Positions 6,872 through 14,418 of a DNA stretch of 17,896 nucleotides are shown in pieces. The stretch is taken from contig JALFGI010000051.1 in the NCBI GenBank assembly GCA_022777455.1, positions 1 through 17,896 of the forward strand. The letters run 5' to 3'. The notes under the pieces are model-generated. The model was not told the origin of the DNA and did not search any database. It saw nothing but the letters and a program-made list of their open reading frames with translations. How positions within the stretch are numbered: position 1 is the first letter of the stretch; each line of letters begins with the position of its first letter. The stretch comes from Clostridiales bacterium (GTDB taxonomy: Bacteria > Bacillota_A > Clostridia > Oscillospirales > Oscillospiraceae). The translations under genes were made by a program, and so were the position numbers.

Positions 6872-7091
6872 CCATCGAATTCCGTCGAACAGGGGTGATA
6901 AAGGAAAGGGGGGCCGGTTTGTCGATATCAATTCCCGGCGGAATTGACGATATACGCCGGGCGTTCGATATGTGTAACTACACGAGATGCGCTGCGGCGC
7001 GAGAGGAATTGATATCCCATCGAATGCCGTATCGTGGCATATATCGACGCCGCAGGCGATATCGCATTTTGCCGGAGGCAAAATATATCGA
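6872..7091. repeat. Palindrome-dense intergenic element with repeated CGATAT/ATATCG
   Basis: The 305-bp gap 6827-7131 holds no credible gene but is full of paired segments. GATATCAATTCC (6925-6936) pairs perfectly with GGAATTGATATC (7005-7016) and encloses three hairpins: CCCGGCG/CGCCGGG (6934-6940, 6955-6961; competing by overlap), GTGTA/TACAC (6972-6983) and GCGC/GCGC (6989-7000). To the right lie ATGCC/GGCAT (7024-7040), CGCC/GGCG (7048-7058) and ATTTTGCC/GGCAAAAT with a 3-nt loop (7066-7084) flanked by CGATAT and ATATCG. To the left is CGGAAT/ATTCCG around 6874-6892. CGATAT or ATATCG occurs six times in 170 bp. It could be a non-autonomous repeat, a structured RNA or a protein-binding array. 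Confidence 0.6.
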
Positions 7092-7131
7092 TGAACGCAG
7101 GTTAAATTGCGGATTGCAAATTTTCGGGTGC

Positions 7132-8751
7132 CTACAGCAGCTTCAAACTGCCGGAGGTGATGCGTTCGCCGCTGATGCGGTCGAAGAGCATGATCTCATT
7201 GCCGGAGACGTTCAGGCGGATCTTTTCCCCCAGCCGGAACAGGGTGTTGCCGAAGACCACGCCGGTGAGCAGGAAGTTCCCCACCCGAATCTTGATGGTG
7301 GATTCCATGCCTGTGGGCATGGCGCCGTAGATTTCCCCTTCCAGGGCGCCGTTGGGGTCGATCTGCAAAAATTCGGGACGGATGCCCAGCACCAGGTCCT
7401 CATTGGTCAGCACCGGCTCTTCCATCATGGCGTCGTCCTCCTCCACCACCTTGGAGATGTGGTAGCGGAACACCTCGTCCTTGTTGCTCTTTTCCACATA
7501 GCCCTTCCGGGCGGCGGCGGTTTTCAGGGCGGCGGCCTTTTCTTCCCGGCGCTGATCCCGTTGGCGGAACCAGGCTTCCAGGTCCAGAGGCGTTTCGGGA
7601 ACGAACTGGGCTTGGGCGCCTTCCAGCGTGGTCAGGCTGACGGTGCCGTCCGGGGCGGCTTTGCCCTTGGCCTCCACGAAATTGATGGAGGGGTTGCCCA
7701 CGAAGTCCGCAACGAACAGGTTGTTGGGCTTGCCGTAGACGGTGAGAGGGGCGTCATACTGCTGCAGAACGCCGTTGTTGATCAGGCAAATCTGGGTGGC
7801 CAGGGTCATGGCCTCCATCTGGTCGTGGGTGACGTAGACGAAGGTGGAGCCGGTTTCCAGGTGGAGCCGCTGCAGCTCATACCGCATTTCCAGCCGGAGC
7901 TTGGCATCCAGGTTACTCAGGGGCTCATCCATGAACAGCACCAGGGGCTCGGGGGCCAGGGTCCGGGCGATGGCCACACGCTGCTGCTGGCCGCCGGAAA
8001 GCTCTGCGGGATACCGGTCCATGAACATGCTGATTTTTACAATCCGGGACACCCGACGCACCGACAGGTCGATTTCCTCTTTCGTCAGCTTCCGCACGGA
8101 CACGGCGGGCTTGCCGTCTCTCACAATCTGGAAATCCTCGGTCATTCCCGTGGCTTTGGCGGCGGCCACCTTGTCCTTCAGGGCCTTGATTTCGCCGGAT
8201 AGGTCCTTGCCCTGCTCCAAATGGTAGCCGAAGAGCTTCTTGGCGGTGTACTGGGAGATGGTAAAGGCATCGATCAGCTTGATGATGGCCTTCTTTTCGT
8301 CCAGCTTGCCCTTCTTGTCCCGGCACTCCTCCAGGACCTTCACCACATCCTCCGGCCGGGCCAGGAGCTCTGCCAGCCGGGCGGCGTTTTTGGCCTCGAA
8401 ATTGTATTCCGGCATCTCCTCTTTGATGTTGGACAGACCGAAGGAGATGTTCTGATACACGGTCATGTTGGGCCACAGGGCATAGTTCTGGAACAGGAAG
8501 CCCACCTTTCGCTTGTTGGCGGGGATGTTGATGCCCAGCTCGCTGTCGAACACCACCTTGTCGCCGATGGTGATGCGGCCGCTGGTGGGGGTCTCCAGGC
8601 CGGCGATCATCCGCAATGTGGTGGTTTTGCCGCAGCCGGAGGGGCCCAGGAGCGTGACGAATGCGTTATCCTTGATGACCAGGTCCAGGTTGTCTACCGC
8701 GTAGAACTTGCCCCAGTGTTTGGTCACGTGTTCCAATCTGATTTCAGGCAT
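7132..8751 (-). CDS. ABC importer ATPase with large insertion in the helical domain
   Basis: ATP-hydrolysing subunit of the importer encoded with it, of the CUT1/PotA/FbpC type. From the chosen start it is 539 residues, against about 350-380 for the family. Walker A is GPSGCGKTT (36-44), the Q-loop FQNYALWPNMTV (Q88), the signature LSGGQQQR (251-258), Walker B LVLFMDEPLSNLDAK and the H-loop VTHDQMEAM. Q-loop and signature are about 163 residues apart, versus roughly 50 in MalK, so about 110 charged, helix-prone residues are inserted. A second Lys/Glu-rich stretch interrupts the C-terminal TOBE region. The ATG at 8751 has GGAGG 8 nt upstream; a TTG five codons earlier overlaps that site. The permease stop is only 4 nt before the start. 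The substrate is unknown. Confidence 0.92.
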   Translation of the reverse strand: MPEIRLEHVTKHWGKFYAVDNLDLVIKDNAFVTLLGPSGCGKTTTLRMIAGLETPTSGRITIGDKVVFDSELGINIPANKRKVGFLFQNYALWPNMTVYQNISFGLSNIKEEMPEYNFEAKNAARLAELLARPEDVVKVLEECRDKKGKLDEKKAIIKLIDAFTISQYTAKKLFGYHLEQGKDLSGEIKALKDKVAAAKATGMTEDFQIVRDGKPAVSVRKLTKEEIDLSVRRVSRIVKISMFMDRYPAELSGGQQQRVAIARTLAPEPLVLFMDEPLSNLDAKLRLEMRYELQRLHLETGSTFVYVTHDQMEAMTLATQICLINNGVLQQYDAPLTVYGKPNNLFVADFVGNPSINFVEAKGKAAPDGTVSLTTLEGAQAQFVPETPLDLEAWFRQRDQRREEKAAALKTAAARKGYVEKSNKDEVFRYHISKVVEEDDAMMEEPVLTNEDLVLGIRPEFLQIDPNGALEGEIYGAMPTGMESTIKIRVGNFLLTGVVFGNTLFRLGEKIRLNVSGNEIMLFDRISGERITSGSLKLL

Positions 8752-8755
8752 GGTG

Positions 8756-10585
8756 TTAACCTCCAATTCCTTCGTCCAGGCTTGCGCCGGTGATCTTGTT
8801 GACCAGTGTGTTGCACACCAGAATGGTGATGATCAGCAGCAGGTTGATGCCGCTGGAGAATGCGTACAGGCCCATTTCGTCGAAATAGTCCAGGGTGGTG
8901 GAGAGGATGAAGCCCTGGACGCACAGCAGCATGAACAGGCTCAGTTCTCTCAGGCAGGTCATGAAGGGCAGAAGGTACCCACTGATGATGGAGGATTTCT
9001 GAATGGGGATGATGATCCGGGTCATCCGCTTGATCCAGGGGATGTCCTGGATGATGGCGGCCTCCTCGATCTCACCGGAGAGCTGGAGCATGGAGTTCAG
9101 GGCGTTCCGGCTGGCGAAGGGGATGTATTTGATGGTGCCCACGATGATCAGCAGGGTGTAGGTATTAAACAGGTTCAGCCTTTCCGAGGAGAAGAGGATG
9201 AAGAAGGCGGCGCCCACCGCCAGCGACGGCATCAGATAGGGCAGGAAGGCCATGGCGTTGACATAATTCGCCCATTTGCTCCGCCGCTGCTTGCTCACCG
9301 CGTAGCCGATCAGGGTGCCAATGGTGCCCGCCAGCAGCGCGCAGGCGATGCTGACCCACATGGTACCGGCAAAGGCATGCCAGATGGTTTCGTTGTACAG
9401 GATGCCCTTCTGGCCGTACATGCCGTTTTCGGTGATGTTCTCCTTGGTGATCCACCATTTGGCGGTCAGGTTGTCCGGGTTGCCGGTGTAGAGGAAGGAG
9501 TAGTCACCGGGGTTGGGCAGGAAGGTCTCAAAGGCAAAGGAGACGATGGGGAAAATGCTGGTGAAGAAGGTGATGATCACCAGCACAATGGCGATGGCGT
9601 ACTTCCCCACCTTGCCCAGATTGATTTTGGAAATCTGGCCGGACTTGCCGGTGACGGTGGTGTAGTTCTTCCGGCTGGTCAGCGACAGCTGGTTGAGCAG
9701 CATGATGGCCACGCCGAACAGCATCATGATGATGGCCAGCACCGAAGCCTCACCGGTGTACTTGGAGTTCATGGACACATACTTGGTGGACAGGGTGGTG
9801 AGCCCTAAGTAATGGGGCACGGGATAGGAGCCCATAGCGCTGCCGAACACCAGCAGGATGGTGGAAAGAATGGCGGGCTTGACCATGGGCAGGGTGATTC
9901 TCGTCATGGTCTTCCACTTGGGGGTGTCCAGGATGGTGGCGGCCTCCTCCAGGTTGGCGTCCATGTTTCGGAAAATGCCGCCGATGAGGATGTAGGCGAA
10001 GGGGGCATAGTGCAGTCCCAGCACCATCAGGCTGGGGAACAGCCCCTGGCACCACCATTTTGGCATGGTAATGCCGAACAGGGACGCAAGCAGGCCATTG
10101 GAGGTGCGGGTGACGGCGTTGGAATTGAACAGGTTCTGCCACACCACCGCCAGGGTCCACTGGGGCATGATGTAGGGGAAGATGAAAATGGAGCTCAGGT
10201 ATTTCCGCCAGGCCAGGTTGGTGCGGGTGATGAGGAAGGCGAAAATGCCGCCGAAGAGAATGGAGACCACGCAGGTGCCCACCGCCAGATAGACGGTATT
10301 CAGCAGGGGGGTCCACAGATTCTTTTTGGCCATGCGGCTCGTGAACAGGTCGATGTAGTTCACCAGGGTGTAGCCGCTGGTTTTGCCTGTCAGGTGGGCG
10401 TCAATGGTGCCGGGGTGGATGCTCAGGGTATCCTTCACAATGGCCACAATGGGGGCCACGGTGGTGATGGTGACCACGATGCCCAGCACCAGCAGAATCA
10501 CGTTGTAGGGCTTACTGAAATAGGTGCCCAGTTTGTTCAGCCAGATCCGCAGGGGACTGGCAGTGAGCGGATTGTTTTGTTTCAT
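8756..10585 (-). CDS. Fused double-domain ABC importer permease (COG1178/ThiP-like)
   Basis: A 609-residue inner-membrane protein joining two permease halves, so one chain could form the whole pore. Each half carries an EAA loop that docks on the ATPase: EEAATILDTPKWKTMTRITLP in shortened view begins near residue 217, and EEAAIIQDIPWIKRM lies near residue 518. About twelve hydrophobic segments are evident. Fused permeases of this kind serve iron(III), thiamine, phosphonate and related importers; the substrate cannot be fixed here. The start is ATG at 10585 with AAAGGAG 6 nt upstream; the frame stays open for 119 further codons upstream only because repeat R4 lacks stops in it, and that extension looks non-genuine. 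The ATPase gene follows after 4 nt. Confidence 0.93.
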   Translation of the reverse strand: MKQNNPLTASPLRIWLNKLGTYFSKPYNVILLVLGIVVTITTVAPIVAIVKDTLSIHPGTIDAHLTGKTSGYTLVNYIDLFTSRMAKKNLWTPLLNTVYLAVGTCVVSILFGGIFAFLITRTNLAWRKYLSSIFIFPYIMPQWTLAVVWQNLFNSNAVTRTSNGLLASLFGITMPKWWCQGLFPSLMVLGLHYAPFAYILIGGIFRNMDANLEEAATILDTPKWKTMTRITLPMVKPAILSTILLVFGSAMGSYPVPHYLGLTTLSTKYVSMNSKYTGEASVLAIIMMLFGVAIMLLNQLSLTSRKNYTTVTGKSGQISKINLGKVGKYAIAIVLVIITFFTSIFPIVSFAFETFLPNPGDYSFLYTGNPDNLTAKWWITKENITENGMYGQKGILYNETIWHAFAGTMWVSIACALLAGTIGTLIGYAVSKQRRSKWANYVNAMAFLPYLMPSLAVGAAFFILFSSERLNLFNTYTLLIIVGTIKYIPFASRNALNSMLQLSGEIEEAAIIQDIPWIKRMTRIIIPIQKSSIISGYLLPFMTCLRELSLFMLLCVQGFILSTTLDYFDEMGLYAFSSGINLLLIITILVCNTLVNKITGASLDEGIGG

Positions 10586-10638
10586 GGCACGCTCCTTTTG
10601 AATCATGCGCGGATCGGGTTTTGCCAGACAGACGATCG

Positions 10639-10850
10639 ATTGTAATTTTTCGCACTGGCGCGGCAGCGCCTCTTGGCTCTCCCTTTGGGAGAGCTGGCTG
10701 CCCCATAGGGGCAGACTGAGAGGGTACCGTACCCAATGAGACGATCCTAATCCTTCAAATGGTGCCCTCTCAGTCAGCCTGTTCGGCTGACAGCTCTCCC
10801 AAGGGGAGAGCCAAGGGGTGCCGCCGTATCTGCCTGCCAAATTACAATTT
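10639..10850. repeat. R4, MITE-like inverted-repeat element inside the importer locus
   Basis: Fourth copy, with ends ATTGTAATTTTTCGC and CCAAATTACAATTT. It is a mosaic: the left arm joins CTCTCCCTTTGGGAGAG to CTGCCCCATAGGGGCAG, while the right arm has CAGCCTGTTCGGCTG and CTCTCCCAAGGGGAGAG. It separates the binding-protein gene and its terminator from the permease start, and its hairpins may add to the drop in transcription there. Confidence 0.87.
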
Positions 10851-10882
10851 ACCATACCGCCAACAGCCGATGGGCGCATGGG

Positions 10883-10930
10883 ATATAAAACGGCGCCTCC
10901 GGACCGTTGTTTACCAAATCCAGAGGCGCC
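10883..10930 (-). terminator. Terminator or attenuator after the solute-binding protein gene
   Basis: On the minus strand an 11-bp stem with one mismatch (10920-10930 with 10892-10902, containing GGCGCC on both sides) has a 17-nt loop and is followed by GTTTTATAT. It begins about 37 nt after the binding-protein stop codon. Partial read-through here would give much binding protein and less permease/ATPase, a common need in ABC importers. Confidence 0.72.
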
Positions 10931-10966
10931 TGATGGATTCATCAGATGACCGATGTAAGACTTTGA

Positions 10967-12295
10967 TTAGCCGGCGCTGTACTTATCCAGCATCTCGATC
11001 CAGCTGCCCACGGTGAAGGCGACGGAAGCGCAGTACTCGGGATCCTCCAGAACCAGCTTGCCGTCGGTGGTCCACCAGTCGTAGCCGGCGTCGTTCTTGG
11101 CAGCGTAGGCAACGGTGCCGTCCTCGGCCATGCCGCCTTCCATGTGATGGAACTTGGCCTCGTTGTCAGCGGCGACCACGGGGTTGGAGGAGTAGCCGCC
11201 CATGTCCTTGCCCCAGGCGGAGAAGCCGTCCACGGTGCAGGTCATGTAGGCGATGAAGGCGCAGGCAGTCCAGGGCAGGGGAGAGTTGTCGGTGACGAAC
11301 AGGTAATGGCAGTAGCCATAGCCGCCGATGCCCTGGTAGCCATCCTGGTAGGCGGCGACCTTGATGTTGTTCACGGAGACGGAGTCGGACTCTTCCACGC
11401 TGCGCAGCTTGGAGTAAACCAGCAGGCCGAACTGATCGGTGGCGGACTTGTCAACCAGGGTGTTGCAGATGGGGCCGTCGTCGGTCTGAGCGGAGTAGCT
11501 CTCCACCCACAGCTTGATCCAGGCCAGCGCGTAAGCGCCGTCCTCGCCCAGGCCCAGATCCTCGGCGTCAACTTCCATCTCCTCGATTACGGGAGCGAAG
11601 TAAGCCTGCTCCTCGGCGGGCAGGGCCTCGTAAGCTTCCCGCAGCCAGGCGGCGTAGGTATCTTCCGTCAGCATGTACAGGAAGTTCTTGCCCACGATTT
11701 CGGAGTCGATGTCCATGAACAGGCCATGCTCGCCCTCGGCCACGAAGTCCCAGCAGTTGTCGTAGGTCTTGTCACCGGTGCAGTTGTACTCAAAGACCTT
11801 GTTCAGGGTCTGCAGGGGCAGGAAGCCCTGGTAGTCAGCGGCGGTGGTGCCGTTGGCCTCGGCCCAGTCCTTGGGAATGAAGGTGTCCAGAATGCCGGTC
11901 TGGACCATCTTGGACTGGATCTGGTTGCCGTCCTGGATCAGGGTCATGGCGAAGGTGCCGGTGCCCTTCAGGGAGTCGGCGGTGAGCTGATCGAAGATCT
12001 TGTTGTTCTTGGGCTGCTGCCACTCGAACTCCATGTTGTAGCTGGGGTCGATGGTCTGCAGGTAGGCGATGAACAGAGGCAGGGCGCTCTTGCCACGGCT
12101 GGAGTTGCCCACGCCGTAGAACATCTTGCCGTTGGATTCCTCAATGGCCTTCTTGGCCAGCTCTTCCAGGGTCATGTTCTGAGCCTCGGCGATGATGGCC
12201 TTCACGTCGGTCTCGGCGGATGCCCGGCCGGCGCCGCACAGGGCCATGGCCAGCACCATGCAGACCACCAGAACCATGGAAATGATTTTCTTCAT
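10967..12295 (-). CDS. Secreted solute-binding protein of the ABC importer
   Basis: A 442-residue extracellular binding protein that would deliver substrate to the permease downstream. Residues 1-27 form a signal peptide with a signal-peptidase-I site ASA|ET. There is no convincing lipobox: the only cysteine at the right place follows Leu (MALC), where Gly/Ala/Ser is expected, which is odd for a Gram-positive importer protein. The mature protein is acidic, rich in Tyr, Trp and Gly, with segments such as MFYGVGNSSRGKSALPLF and YGYCHYLFVTDNSPLPWTACAF suggesting a type-2 periplasmic-binding fold; the ligand is not evident. The start has AGGAGG 8 nt upstream. A good promoter precedes it and a terminator follows it. 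Confidence 0.85.
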   Translation of the reverse strand: MKKIISMVLVVCMVLAMALCGAGRASAETDVKAIIAEAQNMTLEELAKKAIEESNGKMFYGVGNSSRGKSALPLFIAYLQTIDPSYNMEFEWQQPKNNKIFDQLTADSLKGTGTFAMTLIQDGNQIQSKMVQTGILDTFIPKDWAEANGTTAADYQGFLPLQTLNKVFEYNCTGDKTYDNCWDFVAEGEHGLFMDIDSEIVGKNFLYMLTEDTYAAWLREAYEALPAEEQAYFAPVIEEMEVDAEDLGLGEDGAYALAWIKLWVESYSAQTDDGPICNTLVDKSATDQFGLLVYSKLRSVEESDSVSVNNIKVAAYQDGYQGIGGYGYCHYLFVTDNSPLPWTACAFIAYMTCTVDGFSAWGKDMGGYSSNPVVAADNEAKFHHMEGGMAEDGTVAYAAKNDAGYDWWTTDGKLVLEDPEYCASVAFTVGSWIEMLDKYSAG

Positions 12296-12328
12296 ATCGG
12301 TTTCCTCCTGAATTAAAAATCTTAAGTG

Positions 12329-12385
12329 CAGGGGATGATCCCCCTGTTTCTATATTCATTATAGCAGCGATATCCACAAAACCAA
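12329..12385 (-). promoter_or_regulatory. Promoter of the importer genes with start-site palindrome
   Basis: On the minus strand TATAAT (plus 12358-12363) carries the extended TGC just upstream and has TTGGTT (plus 12380-12385) 16 bp away as a weak -35 box. Predicted transcription starts near 12350, giving a 55-nt leader. Within that leader CAGGGG/CCCCTG (12329-12346) forms a small inverted repeat which could be an operator or a leader hairpin. The promoter is well supported by pattern; the operator role is a guess. Confidence 0.6.
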
Positions 12386-12436
12386 TCGGACAAAACTGAT
12401 ATCTTTTGTTTGAATCGGCTTTTTTCATAAAAACAG

Positions 12437-12465
12437 ATGCAATGTAAATCGAAAAATGATATAAT
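12437..12465 (+). promoter_or_regulatory. Divergent promoter toward the PH-like membrane gene
   Basis: TATAAT (12460-12465) is preceded by TGA in the extended -10 position; the -35 region is poor (ATGCAA or TGCAAT at 16-17 bp spacing). It drives rightward transcription with a leader of about 70 nt before the gene at 12543. It stands about 100 bp from the leftward -10 box, so the two promoters share one regulatory region. Confidence 0.55.
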
Positions 12466-12542
12466 TTGGAGGCGGATGGGGCGCCTGGCTCCATTCATCC
12501 GAACATTCAAGTTTACGACAGAACCCGACAAGGAGGATTCCC

Positions 12543-13052
12543 ATGGTTCCATGCTATTTTTCCCCCAAAAAAAGGTGGGAGAGGATTACAGGCAATGTGG
12601 CCGTGCTGCTGGGCAGTGGAACGCTGCTGGGGCTGGGGGGATATTTTCTGGTGACGGCGGAGGACTGCCGCCGGGAGGCTGGGGTACTGCTTGGAATGGG
12701 GCTGCTGTTTGGTTTGCTGGGAATCTGGAATGAAGGGCTCATGATCCGGGAATACGCCATCGATACGGAGGGGATCACCCTGCGATACTGGAAGCGGAAA
12801 ACGGTTTTCTATCCCTGGAGCCAGATCAGCAAGATTTACGCCTATGTACGTCACGCCGGAAGTGCGAGGGATGAGGTGATCCGGTGTACCATTGGAGAAC
12901 CCACCAAAGCCCCCCAGGGGATTGCCCACCACTGGAGCGGATATGAATTCTTCCATTTCCGGCGTGTACTCACCGTGGAGTATACACCGGAGCGGCTGGA
13001 GGCCTTTAAGCTTTGCTCCGGCCGGGACGTCCCGGACTACCGATACCAATAA
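12543..13052 (+). CDS. Small membrane protein with two TM helices and PH-like domain
   Basis: A 169-residue protein. Two hydrophobic helices lie at about residues 15-36 and 46-62 with a short turn between them. The rest (from about residue 68) resembles a bacterial PH-like domain facing the cytoplasm: it opens with IREYAIDTEGITLRYW and continues KTVFYPWSQISKIYAY, the usual pattern of a strand pair followed by WSxI. Such proteins are common in Firmicutes and mostly uncharacterised. GGAGG stands 6 nt before the ATG. It begins the rightward unit that leads to the binding lipoprotein, kinase and regulator, separated from them by a repeat. I do not recognise a specific function. Confidence 0.75.
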   Translation: MVPCYFSPKKRWERITGNVAVLLGSGTLLGLGGYFLVTAEDCRREAGVLLGMGLLFGLLGIWNEGLMIREYAIDTEGITLRYWKRKTVFYPWSQISKIYAYVRHAGSARDEVIRCTIGEPTKAPQGIAHHWSGYEFFHFRRVLTVEYTPERLEAFKLCSGRDVPDYRYQ

Positions 13053-13068
13053 AACATTGCAGCATAAT

Positions 13069-13379
13069 TGTAGGGGAGGCTCAGCCTCCCGCCAAGTGAT
13101 GTATCTGAGTGTTCCGTTGAATGGTAAAATGTTAGGGCAATACCGCATAATGGGGCAAGGAGATTCGGCGCGGGATTTTGGCCCAGCCGAAAGTTTTGAA
13201 AACGCGGGAATACTTTGTGTATTTCCCGTTTTCATAAACTGCGCGGATGGGGCAAAAGACCCGCCGAAGCCCGCAGCTCCCATTGTGCGGTGTTGCCTTA
13301 GATATTGTACGAATTCGCCGGAACCAATCCCATCTGGTGAGGTGGTGCCGCGCGGGAGGATGAGATCCTCCCCTACAGT
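13069..13379. repeat. Nested inverted-repeat element (two repeat families)
   Basis: The 363-bp gap 13053-13415 has no gene. Its outer ends are inverted copies: TTGTAGGGGAGG...CCTCCCGC on the left and GCGGGAGG...CCTCCCCTACAG on the right, each folding into its own hairpin (GGGAGGC/GCCTCCC at 13074-13090; GGGAGGA/TCCTCCC at 13354-13372). Inside, 13132-13300 is a second inverted pair (TTAGGGCAATACCGCA facing TGCGGTGTTGCCTTA) with a central hairpin at about 13199-13233 (GAAAACGCGGGAATAC facing GTATTTCCCGTTTTC). The inner unit seems to have inserted into the outer one. No transposase is present. Confidence 0.72.
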
Positions 13380-13415
13380 TGAAACGGCAAAAATCTGATC
13401 ATTTATGGAGCGATT

Positions 13416-14417
13416 ATGAAAAAAATACACTTCTTATCCATCCTTCTGGCCCTGCTTCTGCTCTCCGGCTGTGCTTCCGGGGCGGTGGACGCCGGGATGC
13501 TGCCCCAGCCGGGCAGCCGGTTGGTGGTTTACACCTCTCATAAGGAGGAGGTGTACCGGCCCATCATCCGGGAATTTGAGGAGCGGACGGGCATCTGGGT
13601 GGAGCTGGTCACCGGGGGGAGCAACGAGCTGCTGCAGCAGCTGGAAGCGGAAAAGGACAATCCCAAAGCGGACGTGATGTTCGGCGGGGGCGTGGAAAGC
13701 CTGGAAAGCTACCGGCACCTGTTCCGCGCCGTCCGGCGGGGGGAATCCGACGCGGTGACCGCAAGCCTGCGCCAGAGCGAGGACAGCTGGGCTCCCTTCT
13801 CCGCCCTGCCGGTGGTGCTGATTTACAACACCAAGCTGGTGGATCCCCGAGATCTCACCGGCTGGCAGGACCTGACCCGGGAGAAATTCCGGGGGAAGAT
13901 CGCCTTTGCCGATCCCACCAGATCCGCCTCCTCCTTCACCGCCCTGGTTACCCTGCTTTCTGCCTGCGGGGAGGAAACCCTGGCCCGGGTGGCCCGGAAC
14001 CTGGACGGCTGCCAGCTCAGCTCCTCCGGTGAGGTGCTCTCCGCAGTGGCGGACGGCTCCTGCCTGGTGGGGGTGACCTTGGAGGAGACCGCGTTGCAGC
14101 GCATCGCCGCCGGGAACAACCTGGCCCTGGTCTATCCCGCCGAGGGCACCAGCTGCATCCCCGACGGCACCGCCGTGATTGCCGGCGCGCCCCACCCGGA
14201 AAACGCGGAGCGCTTTCTGGAATTCACCCTCAGCCGGGAGGTGCAGCAGCTGCTGGGAGAGCGGTTTTTCCGCCGCAGCGTCCGCAGTGACGTGACGGTG
14301 CCCGCCTCCCTGCCCGCCATGGAGGAGCTGAAGCTGGTGGACTACGATGTCCGCTGGGCCTCGGAGAACCGGGAGGAGCTTCTTTCCCGGTGGGCCGCTG
14401 CGCTGGAGGGAGCATGA
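13416..14417 (+). CDS. AfuA/FbpA-type solute-binding lipoprotein, probable sensor subunit
   Basis: A 333-residue lipoprotein: signal peptide with lipobox LSGC (Cys 19). The mature part has the COG1840-type pattern, VVYTSHKEEVYRPIIREFEERTGIWV at its start in pieces, then LPVVLIYNTKLV, GKIAFADPTRSASSF and a C-terminal helical region. Relatives bind iron(III), sugar phosphates, phosphoglycerate or aminoethylphosphonate. No permease or ATPase follows; instead a histidine kinase starts 1 nt after the stop codon. This suggests a receptor that passes ligand binding to the kinase, as PgtC is thought to do for PgtB. The start has GGAG 5 nt upstream; no convincing own promoter is seen, so it may be transcribed from 12460 or from within the repeat. 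Confidence 0.85.
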   Translation: MKKIHFLSILLALLLLSGCASGAVDAGMLPQPGSRLVVYTSHKEEVYRPIIREFEERTGIWVELVTGGSNELLQQLEAEKDNPKADVMFGGGVESLESYRHLFRAVRRGESDAVTASLRQSEDSWAPFSALPVVLIYNTKLVDPRDLTGWQDLTREKFRGKIAFADPTRSASSFTALVTLLSACGEETLARVARNLDGCQLSSSGEVLSAVADGSCLVGVTLEETALQRIAAGNNLALVYPAEGTSCIPDGTAVIAGAPHPENAERFLEFTLSREVQQLLGERFFRRSVRSDVTVPASLPAMEELKLVDYDVRWASENREELLSRWAAALEGA

Positions 14418-14418
14418 C

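Noticed and set aside
6830..6880. Promoter of the G5/3D gene around TATGAT
   Set aside because: A TATGAT word is present on the minus strand but no -35 box stands at a usable distance, so it is left uncalled.
6923..7016. tRNA gene, because of the cloverleaf-like pairing
   Set aside because: The stem lengths are wrong, and there is no T-loop GGTTCGAAT-type sequence, anticodon arm or CCA-ready acceptor.
6859..8202. A 447-codon plus-strand frame starting in the palindrome-rich gap
   Set aside because: Most of it is antisense to the ABC ATPase, whose motifs are complete. The start region is the repeat element and has no ribosome site.
10586..10942. N-terminal extension of the permease by 119 codons
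   Set aside because: The added residues are translated R4 repeat; the ATG at 10585 has a good ribosome site and starts a normal permease.
13379..13407. Promoter for the sensory lipoprotein (TTGAAA, 17 bp, TTTATG)
   Set aside because: The -10 box is poor and overlaps the ribosome site, so transcription would start almost at the ATG.
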